Positions 19,869 through 31,460 of a stretch of 64,000 bases of DNA are shown piece by piece; the stretch's first letter is position 1; every line of letters begins with the position of its first letter. The notes under the pieces are model-generated. The model ran no database searches. It worked only from the letters and a program-made list of their open reading frames with translations, and was not told the DNA's origin. A program made the translations under genes and the position numbers. Source of the DNA: Zantedeschia hybrid cultivar (lineage: Eukaryota; Streptophyta; Magnoliopsida; Alismatales; Araceae); assembly GCA_030544215.1 (NCBI GenBank), contig JARZZO010000009.1, positions 48,231,129 through 48,295,128 of the forward strand, written 5' to 3'.

Positions 19869-20758
19869 GAGGTCGAGTTTACCATTGAGCTTGCACCAGG
19901 TACAGCGCCATTGTCTAAGGCCCCGTATCGGATGGCTCCGGCTGAACTCACTGAGTTGAAGGCGCAGTTGCAGGAATTACTGGATAAGGGTTTTATTCGT
20001 CCCAGTACTTCTCCGTGGGGTGCTCCAATTCTATTTGTCAGGAAGAAGGATGGTTCTATGAGATTGTGTATCGATTATAGACAGCTGAACCAGGTGACGA
20101 TAAAGAACAAGTACCCACTTCTGAGGATCGATGATCTGATGGATCAGTTGCAGTCTGCGAGGTGTTTTCAAAGATTGACTTGAGATCAGGATATTATCAG
20201 ATGAGGATCCGTGAGGTTGATGTTAGTATGACAGCCTTTAGGACTCGGTATGGACATTATGAGTTTTTGGTTATGCCTTTTGGTTTGACCAATGCTCCGG
20301 CGGCTTTTATGGATTTGATGAACCGGGTCTTCAGGACCTACCTGGATCAGTTCGTGGTGGTATTTGTAGATGATATTTTAGTGTACTCTTCTTCTGAGGA
20401 AGAGCATACCATACATCTTCAGGTGGTATTGCAGGTTCTGAGAGAGCACCAACTCTATGCCAAGTTTAGCAAGTGTGAATTCTGGCTAGATAAGGTGCAC
20501 TTCCTGGGACATGTCATATCTGGTGATGGCATAGCAGTGGATCCAGCCAAGATTGAGGCAGTAATGGATTGGAGCAGACCTACAACAGTAACTGAGATCA
20601 GGAGCTTCTTAGGGTTAGCAGGATATTACAGACAGTTTGTCCAGGGTTTTTCGTCGATAGCGACCCCCTTGTCGAGGTTGACTCGTAAGGGAGTTCATTT
20701 CATGTGGACCGAGGAGTGTGAGCGGAGTTTCATTGAGTTGAAGACTCGCCTCACTTAG
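19869..20758 (+). pseudogene. Tekay reverse transcriptase
   Basis: Begins with EVEF.IELAPGT and SKAPYRMAP and runs through WGAPILFVRKKDGS, the catalytic FVDDILVYS (about 20368-20394) and GHVIS..GI.VDP. A single-base loss at about 20160-20170 shifts the frame (expected ARVFSKIDL). A TAG at 20756-20758 replaces Gln in LTQAP. The catalytic aspartates are kept. Confidence 0.9.
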
Positions 20759-20767
20759 GCTCCAATA

Positions 20768-21190
20768 TTGGTGTTTCCATCAGGTTCTGGTGGGTTTGTG
20801 GTTTATTCTGATGCATCACGTCGAGGCTTGGGTGCGGTTCTGATGCAGCATGGTAAGATTCTGGCCTATGCTTCTAGGCAGCTGAAGAAGCATGAGGAGA
20901 ACTATCCCACTCATGACTTAGAGTTGGCAGCTGTGGTTTTTGCACTAAAGATCTGGCGGCACTATTTGTATGCAGAGAAATTTCAGGTCTTTACCGATCA
21001 CAAGAGCCTGAAGTATGTATTCACGCAGAAGGATCTGAACTTGAGGCAGCGCAGGTGGATGGAATTTATCAAGGATTATGATCTCGACCTTTCTTCTCAT
21101 CCGGGCAAGGCGAATGTGGTGGCAGACGCCTTGAGTCGGAAGACAGTCGTGTCATATCTCATGGTTCGAGAATGGATGTTATTTGAGTAG
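20768..21190 (+). pseudogene. Tekay RNase H
   Basis: Retroviral-type RNase H following RT in the same frame. YSDAS.RGLGAVLMQ (first Asp), ELAAVVFALK (Glu), VFTDHKSLK (Asp) and VVADALSRK (last Asp) are all present. It ends at an in-frame TAG at 21188-21190. Confidence 0.88.
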
Positions 21191-21193
21191 GTC

Positions 21194-22616
21194 GTGGAAT
21201 CTTCCTTCAGGGTTCCGCGAGAGGCTGATAGAGCCGTGTTGGCCAGCTTAACTGTGAGGCCAGCAGTGTATCATGCCGTAATCGAGGCTCAGAGGGCAGA
21301 TGCAGAGTTACCGCAGGTTCTCCAGACATTAGAGGTGGAGTTGTGGGATGATGGTACAGTCAGATTTAGAGGCAGACTCTATGTCGCAGATGAGGAAGAC
21401 GTGCGCAAGAGTGTCTTGGATGAGGCGCACCGTTCTAGATATGCAGTACATCCCGGAACGACTAAGATGTATCATTGTTTGAGGAGGCACTTTTGGTGGC
21501 CTGGTATGAAGAAGGACGTGGCTGATTATGTGGCAAGGTGCCTGACTTGTCAGCAGGTTAAGACATAACACCAGAGATCAGGAGGATTGTTGCAACCTTT
21601 GCCGATCCCAGAATGGAAATGGGAACATATAACTACGGACTTTGTGATGGGATTGCTTGTGTCCCTTGGCAGAAGAGACGCGATCTGGGTCATTGTTGAT
21701 CGATTGACCAAGTCGGCACACTTCCTGGCTATTAGGAAAGACTGGTCAGTCGGTAAGTTGTTTGTGGATCGGATCATCTCTCTGCACAGGGTGCCCTTAT
21801 CCATCGTGTCAGACCAGGATCCGAGATTTACTTCTAGATTTTGGAAGAGTTTTCAGAAGGCCTTGGGCATGTAGTTAGCCTTCAGCTCGGCTTATCATCC
21901 CGAGACTGATGGGCAATCGGAGAGGACCATTCAGACATTGGAGGATATGCTCAGGGCATGTTGCTTAGACTGGGGAGGTTCTTGGGAGCAACACTTGTCT
22001 ACAGTGGAGTTTGCCTACAACAACAGTTATCATTCTAGTATCGGCATGGCGCCTTATGAGGCATTGTATGGGCGGCCGTGTCGATCTCCTGTGAATTGGT
22101 CTGAGATTGGTGAGAGGCAGATAGCAGGGCCAGAGTTGGTACAACAGTGTGCTGAGGTTGCCAGAGTGGTGCAGCAGAGGTTGATGACAGCTCAGAGCAG
22201 ACAGAAGAGTTATGCAGACATCCGTAGGAGACCACTTGAGTTTGAGGTTGGGGACCACGTGTTTCTCCGAGTCTCACCCTCCAAGGGTGTGATGAGATTC
22301 GGAAAGCGAGGTAAGCTGAGTCCGCGATATGTTGGGCCTTTTCCCGTTCTTGCTCGAATTAGGGAAACAACATATCAGCTAGCCTTGCCACACAGTCTTG
22401 TGCGAGTGCACGATGTGTTCTATGTTTCTTTGCTGAGGAGATATGTTCAAGATCCATCTCATGTTTTGGACTTTTCGGAGTTGGAGGTCGCTAAAGACTT
22501 GTCCTTTCCAGAATTTCCAGTACGTATTGAGGATCGCAGGGAACAAGTCCTCCGGAACAAGGTTGTTCCTCTGGTTAAGGTGATTTGGCAGTATCGCTCT
22601 GGGGGCGAGGCGACTT
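21194..22616 (+). pseudogene. Tekay integrase
   Basis: N-terminal zinc-binding H..H..C..C (HPG..KMYHCLRRHFWWPGM..C..C, about 21450-21560). Core D-D-E is DFVMGL, SDQDPRFTS and HPETDGQSERT (about 21640-21930). The GPY-type C-terminal segment is SPRYVGPFPVL (about 22320). Stops at 21566-21568 and 21872-21874 lie in otherwise colinear sequence and fit CAA/CAG to TAA/TAG changes. Integrase inserts the cDNA and, in this clade, is targeted by the chromodomain. Confidence 0.88.
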
Positions 22617-22665
22617 AGGAGCGCGAGGATGAGATGCGTGAGCAATTTCCCTACCGTTTCCCGTA
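22500..22665 (+). pseudogene. Tekay chromodomain
   Basis: FPVRIEDRREQVLRNKVVPLV followed by KVIWQYR and GEAT-stop-EREDEM is the chromodomain layout of Tekay elements. The TAG at 22616-22618 replaces the conserved Trp (TGG) of the ATWERE motif. Chromodomains of this type are thought to direct insertion to heterochromatin, which agrees with the setting. Confidence 0.82.
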
Positions 22666-22743
22666 AGTTCTCTTGTAAGCTTGTATCATTGCTTTTTCAA
22701 CCTCGTTGGTTATAGCAGGCGATTTCGGGGGCGAAATTCTTTT

Positions 22744-22756
22744 AAGGGGGGGAGAA
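22744..22756 (+). promoter_or_regulatory. polypurine tract
   Basis: aaggggggggaga-like purine run immediately before the 3' LTR; primes plus-strand DNA synthesis. Confidence 0.85.
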
Positions 22757-22846
22757 TGTAATGATTGAGGTTTCGGATCCGGTTGTCGGGTTAGTTGCGG
22801 GGTCGGATCCCGTAGTTTGGGCCTTGGTGGGGCTGTGACTTAGCTC

Positions 22847-23062
22847 GACGCGGTTCAAACGGCGTCCAACAATGTAGACGTGTTTTAGGCTGTGCCACGT
22901 GGACGCTACGTGGACTGGCCTTGGGGCGCGAGAGTACGGCCCCGGTTATATCGTCTGAATGGCGTCTTGGATGGACGATGCCATTTAGAGTACGACCCTG
23001 GTCTGTCAGTGTACAGTCCGGTCTTGTCGTTTGAATGACGTCGGGCTTGAACGACGCGTTTT
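22847..23062. repeat. dyads in the Tekay 3' LTR, first cluster
   Basis: An orphan right arm at 22847-22856 (partner deleted), then dyads at 22857-22886, 22957-22986 and 23033-23062, all with 10-base centres. Confidence 0.85.
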
Positions 23063-23616
23063 ACGCAGCTTCTGTTTGACCCCGCGAACCCTCCCTCCTT
23101 TCCTTCATTCTCTCCTTTCTCTTCTCTCTCCTCTCTTCCCTCCGATCTCTGGCGACCCCTCCCCCTCTCCTTGCTTTCCTCCCTCCATTCCTCCTCTCCC
23201 TCCACTCCATTAACCTACCAACTTCCTCCACTACCACCACCACTTCCTCCGCGGTGCACTTCTCTCCGGACGGCGGCCGACGTCCCAGTGGAGTAACGGC
23301 ATCCACGGCGGTATCGGCGGCGGCGTGTGGCGAGGCAGGTTGGCGGCTTGGAGCTAGGAGGAGTTCGAGTAACCGGTAGGGTGACGATCCCCATTGTATT
23401 TTGTTTAAAAACCATGTTTTTCCCGCTTGGAGCATGTTTAGGAGTTTTCTTGGGGTGAAAATATTAAATGCATGTAGTGAGAAATTGGGTGTTTTAATGG
23501 GTATTTAGGTTTTTCTCCTCCTTCTCCACTTTGTTCGTATTTTTACACGATTTGGGGGAGGAAATTCCACCCCATGGATTGGGGGAAGGTGGAGGGAGAA
23601 CCTGTTTGTGAAGGTT

Positions 23617-23846
23617 GAATGGCGTCGGGAGACAGCGACGCCTTTTAGAAAGGCGGCTTCCACCCACGACGCGATTTGACCCAGATAACAGACTCTATCT
23701 TTGGAACTGAATGGCGTCCAGGGACAGTGACGCCATTTTAATCGCGTCCTCTGTGAACGTTACCTTTTAGGCCATCTTTCGAGGCCAGTTTTTCTATGAA
23801 CCAGTTTAGGAAGCCTGAATGACTTCGGCATTGGGCGACGCGATTC
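23617..23846. repeat. dyads in the Tekay 3' LTR, second cluster
   Basis: Counterparts of 16788-17017. Centres and phasing are kept. Some arms are less decayed than in the 5' LTR (gacgcc for gatgcc) and some more so (gttacc, gacttc). Confidence 0.85.
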
Positions 23847-24519
23847 AAGCCAGAATTCCATTAATCTCTGCAATTAACACGTGTTTACATTGTTAGATAG
23901 TTTAGTTAATTGCATGTTTAGAAATGTACTCGATGACGATGGTTTCCATGTGATCGGATCGGACCGTGTTGTATTTTGTGCGATCATGGGCCTAGAGTGA
24001 CAGTTGTTAGTGCTTAGGCACCCTGTGTCGGTGTGGGAGTGACATGGCACCGGTGTGGAAGTGGCGGGGTGACGCCTAGAGAAAGGCTCACCTGGTGTAC
24101 CCCGGGGTATAGCTAGTACCGGTGTGGGAGTGGTACATTCGGAGTGTCACTCGTGCTGGCGGAAGCAGAACCACCTGGAGCCTGTCAGGCCGGAGTAGCT
24201 AGCGCGCTATCCGAGGGGTTGCTGTTTGGTCTTAGCCGTTGTTCCGGGGTATGCCCCGATGTAGTTGTCATTTTATTTTTCTAGTCTGTATGCTTAATTA
24301 TTTCTTTTTAGTTGGAGTATGTAATTATTTGCTGAGTCGAGTCGCATTGTAATAATTTTTAATTCTTGCACTTCCTTTTCAATTCAATGCGATGTGAATG
24401 TTTAGCTTAGTTTATTATTTATTTCCCAAACTTATCTAGATCCTGGTTTGGCTCCAAATTAATGATTCGGTACCCATTTAGTAATCGGATCCCCGATTAT
24501 ATGGTGGCGGGTCGTTACA

Positions 24520-25140
24520 AGGAGTCTGCCCAATGGGCGTGCGGATTGAAGTTCGGTATGCCGATAGAGCCTCAATCAGTTTCTCTGGTCAATCTGTGAA
24601 TTTATTAGATTTGCACGTGTTTTTAATGATTTTTATCAAAGTCTTGTTAGTTGCCTCTTCTTTGCCATTGCCTTGCGGATAATATGGAGACGAATGATGC
24701 AATGCAATTTTATACCTGTTGCAGAGGTCCTTCAACTCCTGTGATAAGAACTGCGGTCCATTATCGGTGACGATGGTGCTTGGAATTCCGAATCTTGTGA
24801 TGATGTTCTTCATGATGAATTTGCAGATGGTTGATGCTTTGACTTCCGTATATGGTTCGGCTTCTGCCTAGTTGGTGAAGTATTCTGTTGCCGTAAGGAT
24901 GAAGGACTTCTGCTTAATGTCGAAATCAGGATTACCAAAGGGTCCAGTGATATCGAAAGCCCACATGGAGAAAGGTCATGGGGAGGAAAAAGGATGGAGT
25001 GAAGATGCGGGAGAATGGATCTTGTCGGCATGAAGTTGACACTTGGCACACTTACGGACATACCCTACACAATCTTCTTCCATGGTTGGCCAATAGAATC
25101 CCTGTCTAAGGATCTTCTTTGCTAGCATTTGTCCATTAAT
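24520..25140 (-). pseudogene. Tat 1 integrase, zinc-binding and catalytic core
   Basis: Minus strand: GGHINGQMLAKKILRQGFYW with C..C (KCAKCQLHA), then the catalytic residues in AFDITGPFGNP, IVTDNGPQF (about 24770) and QGNGKEEATNK (about 24640). Two in-frame stops occur (before VCGGH and in the FTN/AEAEP segment). The frame continues past the Tekay insertion at 15905. Confidence 0.85.
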
Positions 25141-25389
25141 ATGGCCACCACAAACTCAAGTATGAGCTCCTTCCATGATCTTTCACAGCTCATCTTCGTC
25201 TACACGTCTCAAGAGAACTCCATCAAAACCTCTTTTGTATAGTGCTCCTCCAACTAGGGTGTACCTTTGAGCAACTCTCCTGATAGCCCTTTTCTCCTCA
25301 GCTGTGGCTTCTTCAGGATATGATTGATCTTCACAGTATCTAACAATTTCATAGTACTATGGCTTCTCTTCATCATTCATCTCTTCTTG

Positions 25390-25990
25390 TAACTACAATA
25401 ACATTATCTCTCGTTTCTCCACAATGTCTCCATTTCTGACCTTCTTCAGCAACTTCTCCTTAGTCCTAAGGAATGAAGGTCCTTTTACGGTGGGTGAGAG
25501 ACGCCTATGAACAATGATTGATTCGGATTGTCTGCTGATTGGAAAATTGAGAGATGATACAAGGGAAGCTAAAGCGTCGACTAAGATGTTCTGATTTCGA
25601 GGAACATGGATGAAGATCAATTTAGTGAAAAGCTTAGCATAAGCAGAAGTGAGTTCTTGATAAGGCTTGAGCTAAGGATTAAGAGTTCGATATTTGGTTA
25701 GCACTTGGAGAAGGATCAGTTGGCTGTCACCCACAATTTTGAGTTTGGTGGCACCATGGAAATGAGCAGCCTCGAGGCCAGTAAGGAGTGCCTCGTATTA
25801 GGTTATATTGTTAGTGATTGAAAAGTCAAGGTGAAAGGCTTGTGGAATGGTGACACCTTCAAGTGACAACAGAACAATGCCGATACCCTTACCATAGGAA
25901 TTTAGCGCTTTGTCAAAATGTAGAGTCCACATGTCATCTTTGATTCTGTCTATGGACATCAGTTCCTCATCCAGAATCTCCGATCGGACT
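25390..25990 (-). pseudogene. Tat 1 second (archaeal-type) RNase H
   Basis: WTLHFDKALNS.GKGIGIVL, YEALLTGLEAA, KIVGDSQL and NILVDALASL give the D-E-D-D series of the extra RNase H found in Tat-lineage elements. The first motif reads FDKAL where Tat 2 has FDGAL, and AEC is lost to a stop in this copy. Confidence 0.82.
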
Positions 25991-26039
25991 GGATCAAAAT
26001 GAGGAAGGGGATGGTGAGCAAGATGTTCTGCGATGGCGT

Positions 26040-26530
26040 AGCCCTCGATTGCTTTCTGTTGAATGTAAATGATATCAAATTGAGATAGAAAACTTTGCTA
26101 CCGTGCTAACATATCATGGAGGACAGATTTCTCAAGGAGAAACTTAATAGGATTCATCCTAGCGATGAGATGAACTTCATGGACTAGAAAGTAATGCTTC
26201 AATTTCTGAACCACCCAGACCAATACTGCATATGTTTTCTCCATCGCCGTGTATCTTTGCTCCGCGGGGTTGAGAAGTTTATAGAGATAGTAAGTTGCCC
26301 TCTCCTTTCCTTCTTCATCTTCTTGTGTCAATACATCCCCCACCCATCATCCAGGACGGAAATGTATAGAATCAAAGGTTTGTCCGGAGATGGTGGTCTC
26401 AAGACAGGAGGACTTGCCAAATAATTCTTCAATCCATCAAATGCCTCCTCACACTTATCGTCCCAATCAAATTTGACTCCCGGCTTGGTAAGCTCGTAAA
26501 ACGGCTTACACCTTTGTGAGTGTTGGGAGA
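26040..26530 (-). pseudogene. Tat 1 RT-associated RNase H
   Basis: The minus frame reads ..LTQEDEEGKERATYYLYKLL then QRYTAMEKTYAVLVWVVQKL and KHYFLVHEVHLIARMNPIKF. The first motif (ISVLDDEVG in Tat 2) is frameshifted here near 26340. Confidence 0.8.
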
Positions 26531-27260
26531 CAAATCAGCGAATAAATTGCAACCTCCCGATCAATCCTCTTAACTCTTTCAAGTTCTTGGGAGGTGGCAT
26601 TTCTCTGATAGCCTTTGCCTTGTTGGGATCGATCTCAATTCCCCGTTTACTGACAATGAATCCAAGTAATTTCCCTGAGGATATCCCGAATACACATTTT
26701 TTGGGGTTCATCTTCAGTTGATACTCTCTTGATCTTTCAAAAACTCTTGTCAAAACCTTGGCATGCTCAGCCTTCGTCTTAGATTTTACCAACAAATCAT
26801 CCACATACACTTCTAGATCTATATGCATCATGTCATGGAATATTGCCATCATAGCCTTTTGATAAGTGGCTCCAGCGTTCTTTAATCCAAAAGGTATAAC
26901 GACTTAACAGTATGTCCCCCAAGGTGTAGTGAATAATGTCTTTTCTTGATCCTCTCCTGCCAATTTGATTTGATTATATCCTGAGAATCCATCCATAAAT
27001 GATAGAGTTTCATAGCCAGTTGTATTATCAATGAGTACATCAATGTGAGGCAGTGGGAAATCATCTTTAGGACATGCCCGGTTCAGATCTCAGAAGTCAA
27101 TACAGATTCTGACCTTCCCATCTTTCTTCATAACCGGGACTATGTTGGCCACCCATTGTGGATAGAGGACAACTCTAATAAACTTGGCTTTATGCAGCTT
27201 ATTGACCTCTTCCTTCATCTTCAAAGCCATTTGCGGGTGAAATCGCTTTAACTTTTGCTT
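26500..27260 (-). pseudogene. Tat 1 reverse transcriptase
   Basis: Minus strand: VANIVPVMKKDGKVRICIDF, MDGFSGYNQIKLAGED (about 26970), then EVYVDDLLVKS (about 26810) with intact catalytic YVDD, and KLLGFIVSKRGIEIDP. One frameshift lies near 26890-27090 and a stop near 26900. The catalytic aspartates survive, in contrast to Tat 2. Confidence 0.87.
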
Positions 27261-28039
27261 AACCGGGCTAGCTCTATCCTTCAATGTCAATCTATGTTCC
27301 ACTAGTGATGAGTCTAACCCCGACATATCCTCATAGCTCCAGGCGAAAGTGTCCTTATAGTCTTTAAGAACCTGGACCATTGCCTTTTCATCTATTTCAG
27401 AAAGATTTTTACTGACGAGAACAACCTTAGGTTCGTCTATAGTTCCTAGATTAATCTCTTTAGTAGGCTCTTCTACATCAGTTGAGGGTTCATTAAATCT
27501 TTTTACTCCATTGGCATACGTTTCAACTGCATCCTCGTCATCTTCCTCATCTTCAGCAATGGGGTCTTTCTCGTGTATCAATTCATACACCCTATATCCA
27601 TCATTGGTTGACTCATCATCTGCACAACCTTCTGGCATCTGAATAGGATTCTCTAACAGCTGAGGCATTTGAATGCTAGATCATAGAGGTATTTATCTGG
27701 AATTTGTATACCTTTAGATTTCCTAGACTTCCTAACCAGATTAATCTGGCTATAACTAGACTTCCTAACTTCACTAGACTCCCTATCCTGGCCTAATGAG
27801 GACGAAGAAGGATAAAAATCATGGGATACATAAGGGAATACAGGAGAATCCTCCCGAGGGGAGGGGCAGAGCAAATTTAGAAGCGAATCTTGCCCGAATG
27901 ACCCACGCGAAGGGGTATAGTCGGACAAGTAGGAGGTTTCCTCAACGAGGATCTATGAGAAGGAAGTTGCCAAATTGGAGTTTTTTTGGGGGGGAAAAGA
28001 GGAGTTAATCATGAAACAAGAATGGATGTGGAGAGGAGG
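27260..28039 (-). pseudogene. Tat 1 pol linker before RT
   Basis: An acidic stretch (DPIAEDEEDDEDAVETYANG) follows a Ser/Arg-rich segment and leads into LKDYKDTFAWSYEDM, the usual start of Tat RT. A G-run near 27990 lies next to a frame change. The frame is cut at 28039 by a Tekay solo LTR and resumes at 30465. Confidence 0.7.
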
Positions 28040-29168
28040 TGTAACGACCCGAAACCCTATAATCGGGGATCCTATTACTAAATGGGTACCGAATCATTAA
28101 TTTGGAACCAAACCAGGATCTAAATGAGTCTGGGAAATAAACAATAAACTAAGCTAAACATTACATCGCATTGAATTGAAGGGAAAGTGCAGAAATTAAA
28201 AGTTATTACAATACGACTCGACACAGCAAATAATTACATATTCCAACTGAAAAGAAGTGATTAAGCATACATGCCAGAAATAAAAAGAACAACTACGTCG
28301 GGGCATACCCCGGAACAACCGCTGACGGCGCGCAGCTCACAACAGCACACTCCACGCTAAGTCTATCTGGAGTCCTCACCTGAAAACCGCAGGGGTGAGT
28401 CTCAATGAAAAGACTCAGTAGGGATCCTTCGATCCCCACGACCCACTTACACACCCACAAGTGCAATTACCAAGATACAAGTAAACAAGGTAAGTAAAGT
28501 TGTAACACATTACCCTTAATTCTCGATATAAACCACATGCATTCGGAATATAACATGCATATCACAAAAATCATTCTACTAAGGAGCCTACAACTCGCGT
28601 CTCGGCAAAACGCGTCAACTATGTCTCCGAAAGTGGGAAACACCGACCCGCTGAGACCAAATAGTAATCCCTCGGATAGCACGCTGGCTACCTCGGCGGT
28701 TACTCCTTCCCCTAGCAAACACCGACCCGCTGAGACCAAACAGTAACCCCTAGGATAGCACGCTGGCTACTCCGGCCCAACTAGCTCAGGTGGTTACTCC
28801 TTCCCCCAGCACGAGTGACACTCCAGAGGTACCACTCCGACACCGGTACAAGCTAGCTAACCCCGGGGTTCACCAGGTGACCCTCTCTCACTAGGCGTCA
28901 CCCCGCCACTGCTCCCTTTAGCGCTGTGTCCCTCCACACCGACACAGGGTGTCAAACGCTACAACTGTCACTCTAGGTCCACAGTAACACAAAACACGGC
29001 ACGGTGCGATCCGGTCACGTGAGAAGTCCGCAGTCGCACGACACACAACGTAGTGCCATCCGGTCATGAAGAGTCCATCGTCATAGAATGTACTAAAAGC
29101 ATGCATTTAACCAACTATCTAGTAGTGTAAACACATTTTACTGGCATGGATTAGTGTGGTTCTGGCTT

Positions 29169-29529
29169 GAATCGCGTCGACCAAGGACGACGCCATTCAA
29201 GTCTCCTAAACTGGTTCATGAATTCTCGGCCTCAGAATATGGCCTAAAAAGGCGTCGTCACAGTTAGCCGCCTTTTAAAAACGCGTCTGCGTCCTCAGAC
29301 GCCGTTCACACCAAAATCCGGAATTTGCAAAAAACCTTAATCGGGTGATTTCTGCCTAAAAGGCGTCAAGATGGCCCGACGTCCTTCTAAAAAGCGTCGT
29401 CCATACATGACGTCTTTTAGTGCCAGATTCCCCGAACTGACAGAGACTCGGTGGAGCGATTTCTGCCTAAAAGGCGTCATGATGTCCCGACGTCCTTCGA
29501 AAAGGCGTCGTCCATATATGACGTCTTTT
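29169..29529. repeat. seven dyads in the Tekay solo LTR
   Basis: Single dyad at 29169-29198, then double dyads near 29249, 29358 and 29470, each with a 1-base gap between dyads. Every centre is 10 bases. The last two modules are a tandem duplication of each other but differ in arm bases. Confidence 0.9.
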
Positions 29530-30073
29530 AGCGCCAGAAGCCGAGTTCTGTCCCCAACCCGAGGGCTCCCTTTTCACCCCCAAATGCCCCAAAATCAAAC
29601 CAAACGGAGGAGGAAGAGGGGCAATCTAAATCATCACAAAACCACATTCACAGAAACTCCCATTCCCATCAAGAAAAAGCCCCTAACATGCTCATTCTAC
29701 CCAAAAACCACGGATCCGTAGCATACTTCAAGCGGGAGAATATGGTTTTAGAATAAAACATTACGGGAATCGTCACCCTACTGATTCTTGAACTCCTCCT
29801 GGCTCCGCCGCCAAACCGTCGCACCGCAAACCGCCGCCGGTAATCCGAGGACGCCGCCACTCCGCCGGGACGTCGGCTGCCGTCCGGAGAATGGAACGCC
29901 GCGAAGAAAGTGGTGGTGGCAGTGGTGAGAGGTGGAGAGGTGGAAGAGGACGGAGGGGAAAAAGGAAGGGGAAGAGTGGGGAAAGTCGGAGGGTGGAGAG
30001 GGTGAGGGGAGAGAGTGTGAGGGTGAGAATGAGGGAAAGGAGGGAAGGCTCGCGGGGTAACTAGAAACTAGGT

Positions 30074-30371
30074 AAAACGCGTTGAGATGTACGGACGCCT
30101 ATCATATGACATGACAGGCCGTTCTGACAGAAGTCTGAAATGCGTCGCCCAAGGCTGACGCCATTCAAACGACAAGACCGGCATCGTACTCTGACACCGC
30201 AGGGTCGCAGTCTGAAATGCGTCGCCCATCATGGACGCCGTTCAAACGACACGACCGGCCCGTACACTCGCGACCCAAGGCCAGCCCACGTGGCATCCAC
30301 GTGGCACAATCTAAAACGCGTCTGCCACGCCGAACGCCGTTTAAACCGCGTCGAGCCTGGCTCGACGCGAA
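30074..30371. repeat. five dyads near the outer end of the Tekay solo LTR
   Basis: Left arms near 30074, 30138, 30213, 30315 and 30345. The last one has an 11-base centre and forms a longer palindrome (cgcgtcgagc..tcgacgcg). Confidence 0.88.
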
Positions 30372-30464
30372 ACAGAGTAGGGTCCCAGCCCCGTTAGGGC
30401 CCAAACTACAGAGTCCGACCCTGAAACTGACCCGATAACCAGATCCGAAACCTCAATCCTTACA

Positions 30465-31140
30465 GGAGGAGAATGAGATGGAGGAAGCGGCATTAAGGTT
30501 AAAGGATTTGGGGGATCATACAGTAGTATGTCCCATATTAAATCATAAATCCTCTCAAGATTGAGAGGAGGTAGAGGGATAAGGTCACGTGGGGACAGAG
30601 TAATCATGATGGGCGGAGCCCGTGGAATATCTTTAGTGATGACCCGCGACCAAGTCCGGGTTAGAAGCATAGTGCGGAATAGAGTGTCAAGGGTAAAGTT
30701 GCGAGAGGGGTAAGTTCCTCTCCAGAGAAAATTAGTAGTGTAACCAGCTTCATAGGGGTCATCTGGCTCCCCTTCATCTGTTTCCTTGGACAGTAGAATT
30801 CTCTTGTCAAAAATGGCGCCAGGCCCTTCAATCAGCTCGTCTATCAACGGTGGCTACTTCGGCTCTGACGGATCAAGAAATAATATGTTCAATGCAATGC
30901 ACAGATCCCTCAGGTTAAACCATCGGTATCGTTCACATTCTAGACATTGGAATTTCCTGCTTTTCATCGGCTGCAGAGCCTCCAAGGACTGGTACGTCAG
31001 CAATTCTGAGCAGTGCCTTGCCAGGTCCTTCCCATATATGTCATGCAGGTCGAATTGGGAAGTGATTAGCACTGTGTTATCATTATCATGACTGATTATG
31101 GGCCCATTGACAAAATGTGTATGCAGGGTCCATGTCAAGG
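30465..31140 (-). pseudogene. Tat 1 region between G-patch and RT
   Basis: Minus frames give LTWTLHTHFVNGPIISHDND, SQFDLHD..GKDLARHCSEL and EGPGAIFDKRILLS, then ERIYDLIWDILLYDPPNP, colinear with 38070-38740 of Tat 2. Tat polyproteins carry an uncharacterised segment here between protease and RT. One stop separates the two main frames at about 30850. Confidence 0.75.
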
Positions 31141-31460
31141 GATCCCGACCTTCTTACATGGTGTAGTCATTGTTTCCCAGGCCTTCAAGGCATCTTCATC
31201 TTCTTGTTGCTACACGATATCATGCTTGACTCTTCTCGGCCTATAGCCCAGGTCATTACCGGGTGTCCTTCGGCTGTCTTTAATGGGCGTAGTTCTGCCC
31301 TGCAATTGCGTGCCTAGACCCTTTCTAGGTTGATAGCCTCCTTTCATCATAATTTTCCAACCAGGGGTACTCATGTACTTCCCCTACTTCATGGCATCAA
31401 TTGGATAAGAATCAAGTGTATTGGCTTTCAAAGGATCAGCCACCGGACGATAAACCTATA
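31140..31460 (-). other. Tat 1 G-patch-like segment
   Basis: On minus, MMKGGYQPRKGLGTQLQGRT fits a short G-patch (GYQPGKGLG in Tat 2, 37880). G-patch motifs near protease are known in this lineage and bind RNA or RNA helicases. Frames are broken by stops on both sides. Confidence 0.65.

Larger units (their letters stand above)
22757..24519 (+). repeat. Tekay 3' LTR with internal deletions
   Basis: This 1763-bp LTR runs from TGTAATG to GTTACA. It lacks about 330 bp after 24237 (the sequence jumps from cttagc to cgttgttcc) and about 22 bp after 22842, which removes the left arm of the first dyad. It otherwise parallels the 5' LTR with several percent substitutions. Confidence 0.92.
15901..24524 (+). 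mobile_element. complete Tekay-type chromovirus inserted in Tat 1 integrase
   Basis: A 5-bp duplication aggag lies at 15901-15905 and 24520-24524. Inside are LTRs at 15906-18017 and 22757-24519 (TG..CA), a tRNA-Met-type primer-binding site, gag, protease, RT, RNase H, integrase, a C-terminal chromodomain-like region and a polypurine tract. Domain order and chromodomain place it in the Tekay/Del clade. It carries one frameshift and several stops, so it is not autonomous now. Confidence 0.93.
28040..30464 (-). mobile_element. Tekay solo LTR inserted in Tat 1 pol
   Basis: This 2425-bp LTR on minus runs TGTAAGG..GTTACA, flanked by ggagg at 28035-28039 and 30465-30469. It is longer than 15906-18017 partly through local duplications: a segment of about 94 bp near 28630-28820, and a 112-bp unit at 29346 and 29458 that doubles a double-dyad module. 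Confidence 0.92.
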
